From NCBI GenBank assembly GCA_030603465.1, contig JAUVXT010000167.1, positions 1 to 5,935 of the forward strand: DNA of 5,935 nucleotides, given 5' to 3'. The notes under the pieces were generated by a model. The model saw nothing but the letters and a program-made list of their open reading frames with translations. It was not told the origin of the DNA and did no database searches. Source of the DNA: Deltaproteobacteria bacterium. GTDB taxonomy: Bacteria; Desulfobacterota; Syntrophia; Syntrophales; UBA2210. Every line of letters begins with the position of its first letter. The first letter of the stretch is position 1. The translations under genes were made by a program, and so were the position numbers. This document shows positions 1-5,935 of the stretch, in pieces.

Positions 1-133
1 CTGAGCGGTTCACTTTTAGAGGGGCTTTCATATAATCCCGGAAATGTCAAACTCTGGGAGTCCCCCGGCAGAGCCGGGGGTTTACCCTGGATTAATTAAG
101 TAAACTGTCCCCTTAATATCCCCCTTAATATCC
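1..133. other. Gene-free left edge with hairpin and short repeats, possible REP/mobile-element border
   Basis: No supportable gene lies here. One plus-strand frame stays open from base 1 to a TAA at 97-99, but it runs straight through the perfect GC hairpin and its 32 residues match no family I recognise; it could be the tail of an upstream gene or chance. The stretch contains the hairpin at 62-80, a GTAAACTGTCCCC motif at 100-112 and the CTTAATATC triplication at 112-141. Dense palindromes and short repeats of this kind are typical of REP-like elements, often mobilised by REP-associated tyrosine transposases, but no transposase is visible. The mobile-element reading is inference. Confidence 0.4.
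62..80 (+). terminator. Perfect GC-rich hairpin, REP-like or weak intrinsic terminator
   Basis: CCCCCGGC (62-69) pairs perfectly with GCCGGGGG (73-80) across a three-base AGA loop, giving an 8-bp all-GC stem. On the plus strand it is followed only by TTTA, so as an intrinsic terminator for a gene left of the window it is weak but possible. On the minus strand it is followed by ACTCCC with no T-run, so it is not a classic terminator for the AT-rich gene that reads towards it. A REP-like palindrome is the alternative. The stem is certain; its role is not. Confidence 0.5.
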
Positions 134-141
134 TTAATATC
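112..141. repeat. Triplicated CTTAATATC motif overlapping a stop codon
   Basis: Three exact copies of CTTAATATC lie at 112-120, 124-132 and 133-141, offset by 12 and then 9 bases. The first two copies share the longer CCTTAATATC context. The third contains the TAA stop codon (134-136, read on the minus strand) and the last codons of the AlbA_2-domain gene, so the 3' end of that gene is part of the repeat. The motif is AT-rich and short, so replication slippage could have produced it. Confidence 0.7.
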
Positions 142-2164
142 TTGATTTTTTAGTTTTGTAATCATCCGCATCAACACCCTTTTTACTTATTGTTTGATTA
201 TACTCTCTAACATAAAAGGTGTCATTCTCTAAAGAAGACCACTTGGGGCCCAGAGGAATATCAAGTTTAATTAAATCATGACCTTCTACCACTTCTCTAT
301 TAACTGGTCGTAAACTAAGAAGATTTACATCAATCCTTTGTCTAATAGTATCTTCTAGCTTTCGAATATATCCATCATAACCATCACTTTTATACTCTCT
401 CTCAATGCCAAAAATTAACTTGTTAAATTTTTCTGAATATTTATCTTTGAATCCCAACAACTCTTTTCTTTTTTCAAGAACGCCAATGATCAAGAGGCCA
501 CCAGATGAATTTAAAAATCCAACAATAGTTTTTAAAACTCCATATTCTATACTTTTCGTTAATGCTAGTTTATCATTAAAAAGGAATTTCTTAACATCTA
601 AACTCCAAGAAGCTTTAAATTCTAAATGCTCTCCTTCTTCTCTTTTAAGATATTCGATTAAATCTTTACTAATTTCGTCAGTTGGTGCTGTGAAAAATAA
701 TCTTTCTACAACCTTTTCCACTTCTTCAGTTTGACCTGATTGTAAAATAGTTGCACAAGTAGCTTGGAAAAAATTAGACAATTCTGAATTATCTCCAACA
801 GCGTGAAAAAGCAGGTTATAAGAATAAATCAGTTCCCATAACTGCATTAATTGATTAGTTCTCATCATACTCTCATTTTGGATGAGATTTATTTCTTTAA
901 GATGCTTTTCAGTTGGTTTCTTCGATGGGAAATATTTTATCAATCTACAAGTATTGATTAGATATTGAATGTCAGGAAATTGTTTTGACAAAATGGCTAA
1001 ATCGAAACCATTATCTATTAAATTATTAATTGATTTAGCAGCTAATTTGATATTGTGATCTTGAATTATATATTTTTTTACTTGGTAATATAACACAAGA
1101 AATCTTACGAGAAATGACCTTGGGTCACGTAAATTCCCATAATTTTTATCTGCAGACTTGAAATGCTTTATTCTATCATTAAGGTCCTCAGTAATAAACG
1201 CAAGATACTCAGACTTACGTGCTTTAGCAAACAGAAATTCTCTTTCTATCTCCTCTTTGCTTATAGAAGCATTCTCAAAATTATTATTTCTTAATTCTGC
1301 TAAGATCGCAATAGACTCATCAAAATATTTAATTTTATCTTTCGTGCTGTCTACTAAATACGCTTTATATCTGTATCCAGATGCAAGTTCCAATTTGGAT
1401 TCTACGTTATTATTTAACTTCTCTAGAATCTCCGAAAGATAGAATTGACATTCGCATATTTCTTTGAAATATGTTTTACTTTTTACTGGTTTAGAAGAAC
1501 GTTTTTCAAATATTGATTTTCTTAAAAGTTTTTTTCTTTTACGAAGAAAGAGGTTTGTATGAAAAAGGAAACGGTCATCTGTTGTCAATGGAGCAATTAA
1601 TTCCTGATACTGGTAGATATCAAATTTATGTGCAAAATAAGGAAGAGCTGAAATAAAAGCCAAATTAACTTTTTCGTCACCTACACCCGAAAAACCAAGA
1701 TTCTTCAATTCTGACCTAAATCTTTTTTGAAAATCTTTATAATCAATTTCGACTGCTTTTTCTATTAAAATACAGGCATAAGTTAGATATATCCTTTTCT
1801 TGCAAGACTTGATAAAATTACCACATTTTTTCAGGAGCTCATCAAACTCTATTAAAACATATTTATCACGTTGTATTTCACATAGGTTTAAACAACCTAG
1901 AGAATCTGTTAATGCATCAGGATAATTAAAATTCTTAAAATACTGGAAGGCTTTTTCATCTAGGTATCTACTTAACGTTATTATCCACTTGTCATCACCC
2001 CGGTAATATTGCAATTTAGAAAACTTCAGAAGATCTTCGAAGTCATCAATTTCATTATAGTTGATATGTTTTTGAGGGATATCTTCATCGTTAATGCGCT
2101 TAAATTGTTTCTTTAACTGATTTCTTATCTTAATCCTTTTATCGTCTATGTTTATGAATTCCAT
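134..2164 (-). CDS. Helical-repeat protein with C-terminal Schlafen-type AlbA_2 domain, function unknown
   Basis: I do not recognise a named family for the full 676-residue protein. Residues 1 to about 205 are mostly helical and charged. Residues 206-230 form a very basic linker (RKRKK and further Lys/Arg). Residues 231 to about 500 are helical and include two similar repeats (264-292 and 316-346) sharing YL...DKIKYF/DRIKHF...LR, suggesting a TPR-like solenoid. Residues 505-676 fit the AlbA_2 (Schlafen) domain: E-x4-E in EGEHLEFK (E510, E515), FLNSSGG (550-556), IIGVLE (559-564) and the DTFYVRE-type end near 648-654. In eukaryotic Schlafens the matching acidic residues form an RNase site; the third here would be Glu564 rather than Asp. 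No P-loop, signal peptide or membrane helix is seen. The ATG at 2164 has an AGGAAG Shine-Dalgarno 7 bases upstream. Its AT-rich composition is unlike that of the glp genes, suggesting horizontal transfer. A nucleic-acid-directed role, perhaps defence, is inference. Confidence 0.85.
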   Translation of the reverse strand: MEFINIDDKRIKIRNQLKKQFKRINDEDIPQKHINYNEIDDFEDLLKFSKLQYYRGDDKWIITLSRYLDEKAFQYFKNFNYPDALTDSLGCLNLCEIQRDKYVLIEFDELLKKCGNFIKSCKKRIYLTYACILIEKAVEIDYKDFQKRFRSELKNLGFSGVGDEKVNLAFISALPYFAHKFDIYQYQELIAPLTTDDRFLFHTNLFLRKRKKLLRKSIFEKRSSKPVKSKTYFKEICECQFYLSEILEKLNNNVESKLELASGYRYKAYLVDSTKDKIKYFDESIAILAELRNNNFENASISKEEIEREFLFAKARKSEYLAFITEDLNDRIKHFKSADKNYGNLRDPRSFLVRFLVLYYQVKKYIIQDHNIKLAAKSINNLIDNGFDLAILSKQFPDIQYLINTCRLIKYFPSKKPTEKHLKEINLIQNESMMRTNQLMQLWELIYSYNLLFHAVGDNSELSNFFQATCATILQSGQTEEVEKVVERLFFTAPTDEISKDLIEYLKREEGEHLEFKASWSLDVKKFLFNDKLALTKSIEYGVLKTIVGFLNSSGGLLIIGVLEKRKELLGFKDKYSEKFNKLIFGIEREYKSDGYDGYIRKLEDTIRQRIDVNLLSLRPVNREVVEGHDLIKLDIPLGPKWSSLENDTFYVREYNQTISKKGVDADDYKTKKSRY

Positions 2165-2171
2165 ATAATTA

Positions 2172-2177
2172 CTTCCT
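2172..2177 (-). promoter_or_regulatory. Shine-Dalgarno site of the AlbA_2-domain gene
   Basis: The minus strand reads AGGAAG seven bases before the ATG at 2164. This is a good Shine-Dalgarno match at normal spacing and fixes the start of the 676-residue protein. Confidence 0.7.
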
Positions 2178-2247
2178 AATAGAAACAGTTTTCATAATAT
2201 TATTACTGATACTAAATGGCGGATAGTAATCTTGAAATTTCAGGCGA

Positions 2248-2347
2248 AATTGAGGACAGTAACTGAGTTATGATTTACATAACAAACTGATTTAAAGCCT
2301 CATGTAACGCTCATTATATTAAAAGTCAAGGATTTAATTGAGGATAG
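2248..2347 (+). repeat. Direct repeat AATTGAGGAYAG, two copies
   Basis: AATTGAGGACAG at 2248-2259 and AATTGAGGATAG at 2336-2347 differ at one of 12 positions, with starts 88 bases apart. They bracket the dyad at 2267-2283 and the minus-strand TATAAT. They could be paired regulator sites, footprints of a small insertion, or chance in AT-rich DNA. Confidence 0.35.
2267..2283. promoter_or_regulatory. 17-bp dyad, candidate operator or small hairpin
   Basis: GTTATG (2267-2272) and CATAAC (2278-2283) are perfect inverted arms around ATTTA. Outside them, CAGT (2257-2260) and ACTG (2286-2289) are also complementary, though not in perfect register. The size and symmetry suit a dimeric repressor operator. 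It lies about 103 bases upstream of the start and about 115 bases from the glpA -35, so it more plausibly concerns the minus-strand gene. No regulator gene is present in the window to pair it with. Confidence 0.35.
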
Positions 2348-2398
2348 AAGGGTTGTAGTAAGCAGCGGGGTACGCGCTCGCCGTTCAGTTCATTCTCG

Positions 2399-2427
2399 TT
2401 GACAATGGTCTAAAGACACGATAAAAT
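2399..2427 (+). promoter_or_regulatory. Sigma70-type promoter of glpABC
   Basis: A perfect -35 TTGACA (2399-2404) is followed by exactly 17 bases and a -10 TAAAAT (2422-2427) that matches the consensus at five of six positions. Transcription should begin near 2434, giving a leader of about 40 bases before the glpA ATG at 2475. A loose inverted repeat, ATTGT (2426-2430) and ACAAT (2446-2450), surrounds the expected start site and could be where a repressor binds, but five-base arms are weak evidence. Confidence 0.75.
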
Positions 2428-2462
2428 TGTTACATAAAGACTTACACAATGTTTCGTTCCCG

Positions 2463-2468
2463 GGAAGG
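2463..2468 (+). promoter_or_regulatory. Shine-Dalgarno site of glpA
   Basis: GGAAGG lies six bases before ATG 2475. It decides the start against the longer in-frame TTG at 2427, which would add 16 residues that precede the normal N-terminus of the family. Confidence 0.75.
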
Positions 2469-2474
2469 CATTAT

Positions 2475-3977
2475 ATGCTCAAGACGGATGTGATCATCAT
2501 CGGTGGCGGTTCCACCGGCTGCGGTATCGCAAGGGATCTCGCTCTGCGGGGAATCCCCCACTGCCTTATCGAGCGATACGATTTCGCCTCCGGTGCGACC
2601 GGCGCGTGCCACGGTCTGCTCCACAGCGGCGGCAGATATGTCGTCAACGATCCCGAAACGGCGGCGGAGTGTATCGCAGAAAACATGATCCTCCGGAAAA
2701 TCGGGGAAAAATGTGTCGAGCCGACGGGGGGATTGTTCGTACGTCTTCCGGGAGATTCCAAAAGATACAGGGACGATTTCCTGAAACGTTGCGCCGCCAC
2801 GGGGATCGCAACAGAGGTACTATCCCCCAGCAGAGCGCTCGATCTCGTACCAAACCTCAACCCATCTCTTGAGGAGGCGATAACGGTTCCCGACTGCTCC
2901 ATAGATCCCTTCAGACTGTGCATGCTCAATGTCACCTCATCCGAAAAAAGGGGCGGAGTAATACTGACCCATCATCAGGTACTCGATATAATCAAGAAAA
3001 AGGGGAAATGCGTCGGTGTCAAGGCCAGGGAACAGACCAATGGAGAGATAAAGGAAATCCGGGCAAAGGTGATTATCAATGCCGGCGGCGCGTGGTGTGA
3101 CAGGATAGCATCTCTCGCCGGAAGCAGGGTCCGTCTCAGTCTCTCCAAGGGAAGTTTGATCATTGCGAATCACCGTCTGACCAATATGGTATTGAACCGG
3201 CTTCGCCCCGCATCCGACGGGGATCTTCTCGTACCAAATGAAGCGGTATGCCTTGCGGGAACGACGTCACTCACCGTCGAAAATCCCGATGACCTCGAAG
3301 TTCATCCCTTTGAAGTGGACACCCTTACGAGAGAAGCGACGGCAATGGTCCCCGAATTTGGTGCCACGCGTCTGATCAGAACTTACGCAGGAGTACGGCC
3401 GCTCCTCTCTGCCAATACCGATGACGGCAGAGAAATATCGAGGGGTTTCAGAATTATCGATCACAAAGACGGCATGTTGAGCATTGTCGGCGGAAAACTT
3501 ACCACATACAGGCTTATGGCGGAAAAGATGACGGATACCGTCATGGATATCTTCGGCCTCAAGACACGGTGCAAGACGGCGGAAGTCCCCCTCGAAGGTC
3601 AGGAAGAACTGAGCGGCTACCCATTGTCAAAACGTCTGAAAGACATCAGCGATATTATATGCGAGTGCGAGCTGGTGAGCCGACACGATGTGGAACGCGT
3701 GGCGCAAAAGGTGGGAACCCGGCATATCGGTGATATTCAACACCGGACACGGCTGGGCATGGGACCCTGTCAGGGAGGTTTCTGCACCTACCGGGCGCTG
3801 GGAATTATGCAGGAGACGGGAAAGATGACGCCCCAGGAGTCCACGCGCATTCTGAAAGAATTCCTGCAGCGGAGATTCAAGGGGATAAAACCGGCCCTCT
3901 GGGGTGATCAACTGCGTGAGGAGCAGCTCGTGGAAAGTATCTATCTGGGAATACTGGCTATGGAGCAGGAACAATGA
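2475..3977 (+). CDS. glpA: Anaerobic glycerol-3-phosphate dehydrogenase subunit A (FAD, [2Fe-2S])
   Basis: Catalytic subunit that oxidises sn-glycerol 3-phosphate to dihydroxyacetone phosphate at the inner face of the membrane. The 500-residue protein begins with an FAD Rossmann motif (G10-x-G12-x-x-G15). It carries the family block HGLLHSG at 46-52, VEPTGGLF, DPFRL and KGSLI motifs, YAGVRPLL, and GGKLTTYRLMAE from 339. A BFD-like [2Fe-2S] domain follows, with cysteines 396, 398, 432 and 437. Identity to Escherichia coli GlpA is obvious throughout, but that protein is about 542 residues; most of the difference is a linker about 25 residues shorter before the CEC motif. ATG 2475 is chosen because GGAAGG (2463-2468) lies six bases upstream and because the in-frame TTG at 2427 overlaps the promoter -10. 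First gene of the operon; its stop overlaps the glpB start (ATGA). Confidence 0.96.
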   Translation: MLKTDVIIIGGGSTGCGIARDLALRGIPHCLIERYDFASGATGACHGLLHSGGRYVVNDPETAAECIAENMILRKIGEKCVEPTGGLFVRLPGDSKRYRDDFLKRCAATGIATEVLSPSRALDLVPNLNPSLEEAITVPDCSIDPFRLCMLNVTSSEKRGGVILTHHQVLDIIKKKGKCVGVKAREQTNGEIKEIRAKVIINAGGAWCDRIASLAGSRVRLSLSKGSLIIANHRLTNMVLNRLRPASDGDLLVPNEAVCLAGTTSLTVENPDDLEVHPFEVDTLTREATAMVPEFGATRLIRTYAGVRPLLSANTDDGREISRGFRIIDHKDGMLSIVGGKLTTYRLMAEKMTDTVMDIFGLKTRCKTAEVPLEGQEELSGYPLSKRLKDISDIICECELVSRHDVERVAQKVGTRHIGDIQHRTRLGMGPCQGGFCTYRALGIMQETGKMTPQESTRILKEFLQRRFKGIKPALWGDQLREEQLVESIYLGILAMEQEQ

Positions 3978-5170
3978 ACAGGGTCACCTACGATGCCGTC
4001 ATCATAGGCGGCGGTATGTCGGGACTGATGGCCGCCCTTGCGCTTGCAGGGAAAGGAAAGAGTGTCGCCGTCGTTTCCAAGGGCGACCCCGTGTGCTGTC
4101 TCTCCACGGGATGCATCGATGTCCTGATACATGAGAACAATCCCCTCGCGGGTATCGTCTCGCTCCCCGAAAACCACCCATACAGATTGGTCGGTGAAGA
4201 GACCGTTTCCGCTTCACTGGAGATGTTCATAAAGATCATGCGTGGCACGCAATCGCCCTATTGTGGAGACACCGGGACAAACAGGGCGATACTGACGCCG
4301 ATGGGGACAAAAAAAATCACCTGTCTCGTACCGCGAACGATGGAATTCGCCGATTGCCATTCCGATGAATATATCCACATCATATCTTTCAACAATATTA
4401 AGGATTTCTATCCGGGCTATATAACGTCGAGCTATCAAAATTCGGGGCGCAGCATATTCAACGCGGAGGTCACCTCTACCGCGGCGATTGCCGAACGATT
4501 CGAAGAAGAAGAGTTTCGACGGGAATTTATCGCGTGGCTCAAGGACCGGGACATCCCCGACGGGAAGATCGCCCTGCCCGCGGTATTGGGCACGCGCACC
4601 ACCGGCAGCATATATGACGAGATTTCACATGAACTGGCAAAACCCATCTTTGAAATCCCTACCCTTCCCCCTTCTATGCCGGGACTCAGATTATTCAGAA
4701 CTCTGAAAAATACCTTTCTGAACATGGGAGGAAGCATCTACTGGGGAAGGGATATATCCAGTGTTGAAAAGCTGGGAACCCAACTGGAGGCGCTGACGCT
4801 CAGTAATAAGGGTCGCGCAACCCGTATCCAGGGAAAGGCCTTCATACTTGCGACGGGTTCTTTCGTGAGCGGCGGTCTCTACGCGGCAATGGATTCCATA
4901 GAGGAGAGGGTCTTCGGTCTGCCGATACACATGCCTGAAGAGAGGAAACACTGGTTCAAGGAAAACTTTTTCACCACCGGACACGCCATAGAAAAGGCGG
5001 GGATACAGGTGGACTCGTCTTTCCGCCCCGTCGATGCTCCCTATGAGAATCTCTTCGCATGCGGCAGCATTCTGGCCTTTTCAGAGGTCATGAAATACGG
5101 ATGCGGCCACGGCATGGCCATAGCCACCGGTTTTGCGGCGGCGCAGAAGTGTGAGGAATATATACAGTGA
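3974..5170 (+). CDS. glpB: Anaerobic glycerol-3-phosphate dehydrogenase subunit B (flavoprotein)
   Basis: Second soluble subunit of the GlpABC complex, which moves electrons from glycerol 3-phosphate oxidation towards the membrane. The 398 residues show an N-terminal dinucleotide-binding motif (G12-x-G14-x-x-G17), the GlpB-typical HPYRLVG and LTPMGT segments, IPTLPPSMPGLRL, ATGSFVSGG around 293-301, FGLPI, and a C-terminal GCGHG at 376-380. Order and spacing match E. coli GlpB (about 419 residues). No iron-sulphur cysteine cluster is seen, as expected. ATG 3974 overlaps the glpA TGA as ATGA, with GGAG (3962-3965) eight bases upstream, so it is probably translationally coupled. The family also resembles fumarate reductase/FAD-dependent oxidoreductases, but gene context makes GlpB secure. 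Confidence 0.95.
   Translation: MNRVTYDAVIIGGGMSGLMAALALAGKGKSVAVVSKGDPVCCLSTGCIDVLIHENNPLAGIVSLPENHPYRLVGEETVSASLEMFIKIMRGTQSPYCGDTGTNRAILTPMGTKKITCLVPRTMEFADCHSDEYIHIISFNNIKDFYPGYITSSYQNSGRSIFNAEVTSTAAIAERFEEEEFRREFIAWLKDRDIPDGKIALPAVLGTRTTGSIYDEISHELAKPIFEIPTLPPSMPGLRLFRTLKNTFLNMGGSIYWGRDISSVEKLGTQLEALTLSNKGRATRIQGKAFILATGSFVSGGLYAAMDSIEERVFGLPIHMPEERKHWFKENFFTTGHAIEKAGIQVDSSFRPVDAPYENLFACGSILAFSEVMKYGCGHGMAIATGFAAAQKCEEYIQ
5153..5157 (+). promoter_or_regulatory. Shine-Dalgarno site deciding the GTG start of glpC
   Basis: GAGGA inside the end of glpB lies nine bases before GTG 5167. With the GTGA overlap it supports a GTG start just before the first ferredoxin motif, where GlpC proteins normally begin. 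Confidence 0.65.
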
Positions 5171-5935
5171 ACTATGATTTTCAGCACTGCATACGATGCA
5201 CCATCTGCGTGGAAAACTGCCCCGTATTCAAGGTAAATCCGGAGTTCCCCGGGCCTAAACAGGCGGGACCCGATTCCGAAAGATTCAGGATTGACGACGG
5301 TTATACGAAAAATATGTGGATCAGGCTGTGCAGTCAGTGTAAGCGATGCGAGGTCGCCTGCCCTTACGGCGTAAATCCGGCTGAAATAATTCTTCGTGAG
5401 CAGATCAAATACGGGAAAAAACATTTAAGATCCCTGCCCTACCATATATTTGCCAACATCTATTACATGGGAGCCCTCTGCTCGCTCTTTGCGCCCATAG
5501 TCAACCGGCTTGCTTCCTTAAATGTATTGAAGAGACTTATAAAGGTCTTCGGCATATCGGCTGACGTCCCCTTCCCCCGATTTCGATTTCACAGCCTTCA
5601 TAAAAGCTGGAGATGGAAGGGAAGCAGAAAGAGCCGCCGAAAGGTAGTCTTTTTCTACGGATGTTTCCTGAACTACAATCGCCCCGACATAGGGCGGGGC
5701 ATTCGCGATCTACTGGCATCCATCGGACTCAGGGTGGTTATGCCAAGCCAGGTCTGCTGCGGGCTTCCCGCGCTGGGCAACGGAGACAGAAAGACGGCCC
5801 GCAGATACGCAAAAAAGAATGCGCGCGTGCTGGTAAGATATATCGATAAGGGATATGACATAGTGTACGCATGCACATCGTGCGGCCTGTCGCTGACGCA
5901 GGATTATCCGGGTATTCTCGGCCTGCCGGCGGGCA
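5167..5935 (+). CDS. glpC: Anaerobic glycerol-3-phosphate dehydrogenase subunit C, 3' end outside window
   Basis: Membrane-associated iron-sulphur subunit that takes electrons from GlpAB to the quinone pool. The first 256 residues are present of a family length near 400. Two [4Fe-4S] ferredoxin motifs are complete: C8-x2-C11-x2-C14-x3-C18-P and C55-x2-C58-x2-C61-x3-C65-P. Between them is NPEFPGPKQAGPD, a GlpC hallmark. Next come FAPIVN and the first CCG-type (heterodisulfide reductase-like) cysteine block: YGCFLNYN from 164, CCGLP at 197-201, and a TSCG segment near 239-242. The frame is open to the window edge. The GTG start overlaps the glpB TGA (GTGA); no ATG is available before the first cysteine motif. 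The second CCG repeat should follow outside the window. Confidence 0.95.
   Translation, partial: MNYDFQHCIRCTICVENCPVFKVNPEFPGPKQAGPDSERFRIDDGYTKNMWIRLCSQCKRCEVACPYGVNPAEIILREQIKYGKKHLRSLPYHIFANIYYMGALCSLFAPIVNRLASLNVLKRLIKVFGISADVPFPRFRFHSLHKSWRWKGSRKSRRKVVFFYGCFLNYNRPDIGRGIRDLLASIGLRVVMPSQVCCGLPALGNGDRKTARRYAKKNARVLVRYIDKGYDIVYACTSCGLSLTQDYPGILGLPAG

Larger units (their letters stand above)
2165..2474. other. Divergent intergenic region between AlbA_2 gene and glpA
   Basis: About 310 bases contain no credible gene. The half next to the minus-strand gene is AT-rich. A perfect TATAAT on the minus strand (2313-2318) could be a -10 for that gene, but I see no good -35 at the right distance. 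A GC-rich patch lies at about 2361-2390. The glpA promoter follows at 2399-2427. A 12-base direct repeat AATTGAGGAYAG occurs at 2248-2259 and 2336-2347. A possible upstream extension of glpA from TTG 2427 lies inside this region and is rejected because that codon overlaps the promoter -10. Confidence 0.6.

Noticed and set aside
62..80. Terminator for the minus-strand AlbA_2 gene
   Set aside because: On the minus strand the hairpin is followed by ACTCCC rather than a T-run.
1..99. Open plus-strand frame that could be the tail of an upstream protein
   Set aside because: It reads through the perfect GC hairpin and resembles no family; a chance open frame over a repeat is equally likely.
112..141. 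CRISPR-like array from the CTTAATATC triplication
   Set aside because: The units are 9 bases with almost no spacers, and no cas gene is present.
405..1442. Plus-strand open frames at 405-734 and 1158-1442 inside the AlbA_2 gene
   Set aside because: They lie antisense to a well-supported gene, have no ribosome binding site and encode no recognisable domain.
2329..2412. Short minus-strand open frame in the GC-rich patch (about 27 residues), considered as a gene remnant
   Set aside because: It is too short, has no start or Shine-Dalgarno site, and overlaps the glpA promoter.
2426..2450. ATTGT/ACAAT inverted repeat around the glpA transcription start as a defined operator
   Set aside because: The arms are only five bases with a 15-base mismatched centre; noted with the promoter but not called.
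2427..2474. N-terminal extension of glpA from TTG 2427
   Set aside because: TTG 2427 overlaps the -10 hexamer, has no Shine-Dalgarno site, and the added 16 residues are not part of the GlpA family start.

Overview
The window looks like bacterial chromosome from an anaerobic or facultatively anaerobic organism. It joins two stretches of very different composition. The left part (about 134-2164) is strongly AT-rich, with sampled lines running from about 17 to 32% G+C. The right part (about 2475-5935) is mostly near 50-55% G+C. The right part carries glpA, glpB and the 5' end of glpC in the canonical order for the anaerobic, membrane-associated glycerol-3-phosphate dehydrogenase. No ribosomal RNA or other phylogenetic marker is present. 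A Desulfobacterota-type (former Deltaproteobacteria) host is only a guess, from the Glp proteins and the short hairpin repeat at the left edge.

Layout. Bases 1-133 hold no convincing gene. They contain a perfect GC hairpin (62-80), a GTAAACTGTCCCC motif and three copies of CTTAATATC; the last copy contains the stop codon of the next gene. Bases 134-2164 (minus strand) encode a 676-residue protein with a long alpha-helical, repeat-containing N-terminal region, a very basic linker and a C-terminal Schlafen-type AlbA_2 domain. This gene looks horizontally acquired and is the best candidate for an undescribed function. Bases 2165-2474 are a divergent intergenic region with a strong sigma70-type promoter for glpA, a 17-bp dyad and several short repeats. 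Bases 2475-5935 (plus strand) hold glpA, glpB and glpC (truncated by the window end), joined by 4-base ATGA and GTGA stop/start overlaps, so they are almost certainly one translationally coupled operon.

How the genes work together. GlpA (FAD plus a C-terminal [2Fe-2S] BFD-like domain) oxidises sn-glycerol 3-phosphate to dihydroxyacetone phosphate. GlpB is the second flavoprotein-fold subunit. GlpC, with two [4Fe-4S] ferredoxin motifs and a CCG domain, anchors the complex and passes electrons to the membrane quinone pool. The AlbA_2 gene diverges from this operon and shows no functional link to it. Its composition and the repeats around it suggest insertion beside a housekeeping operon.
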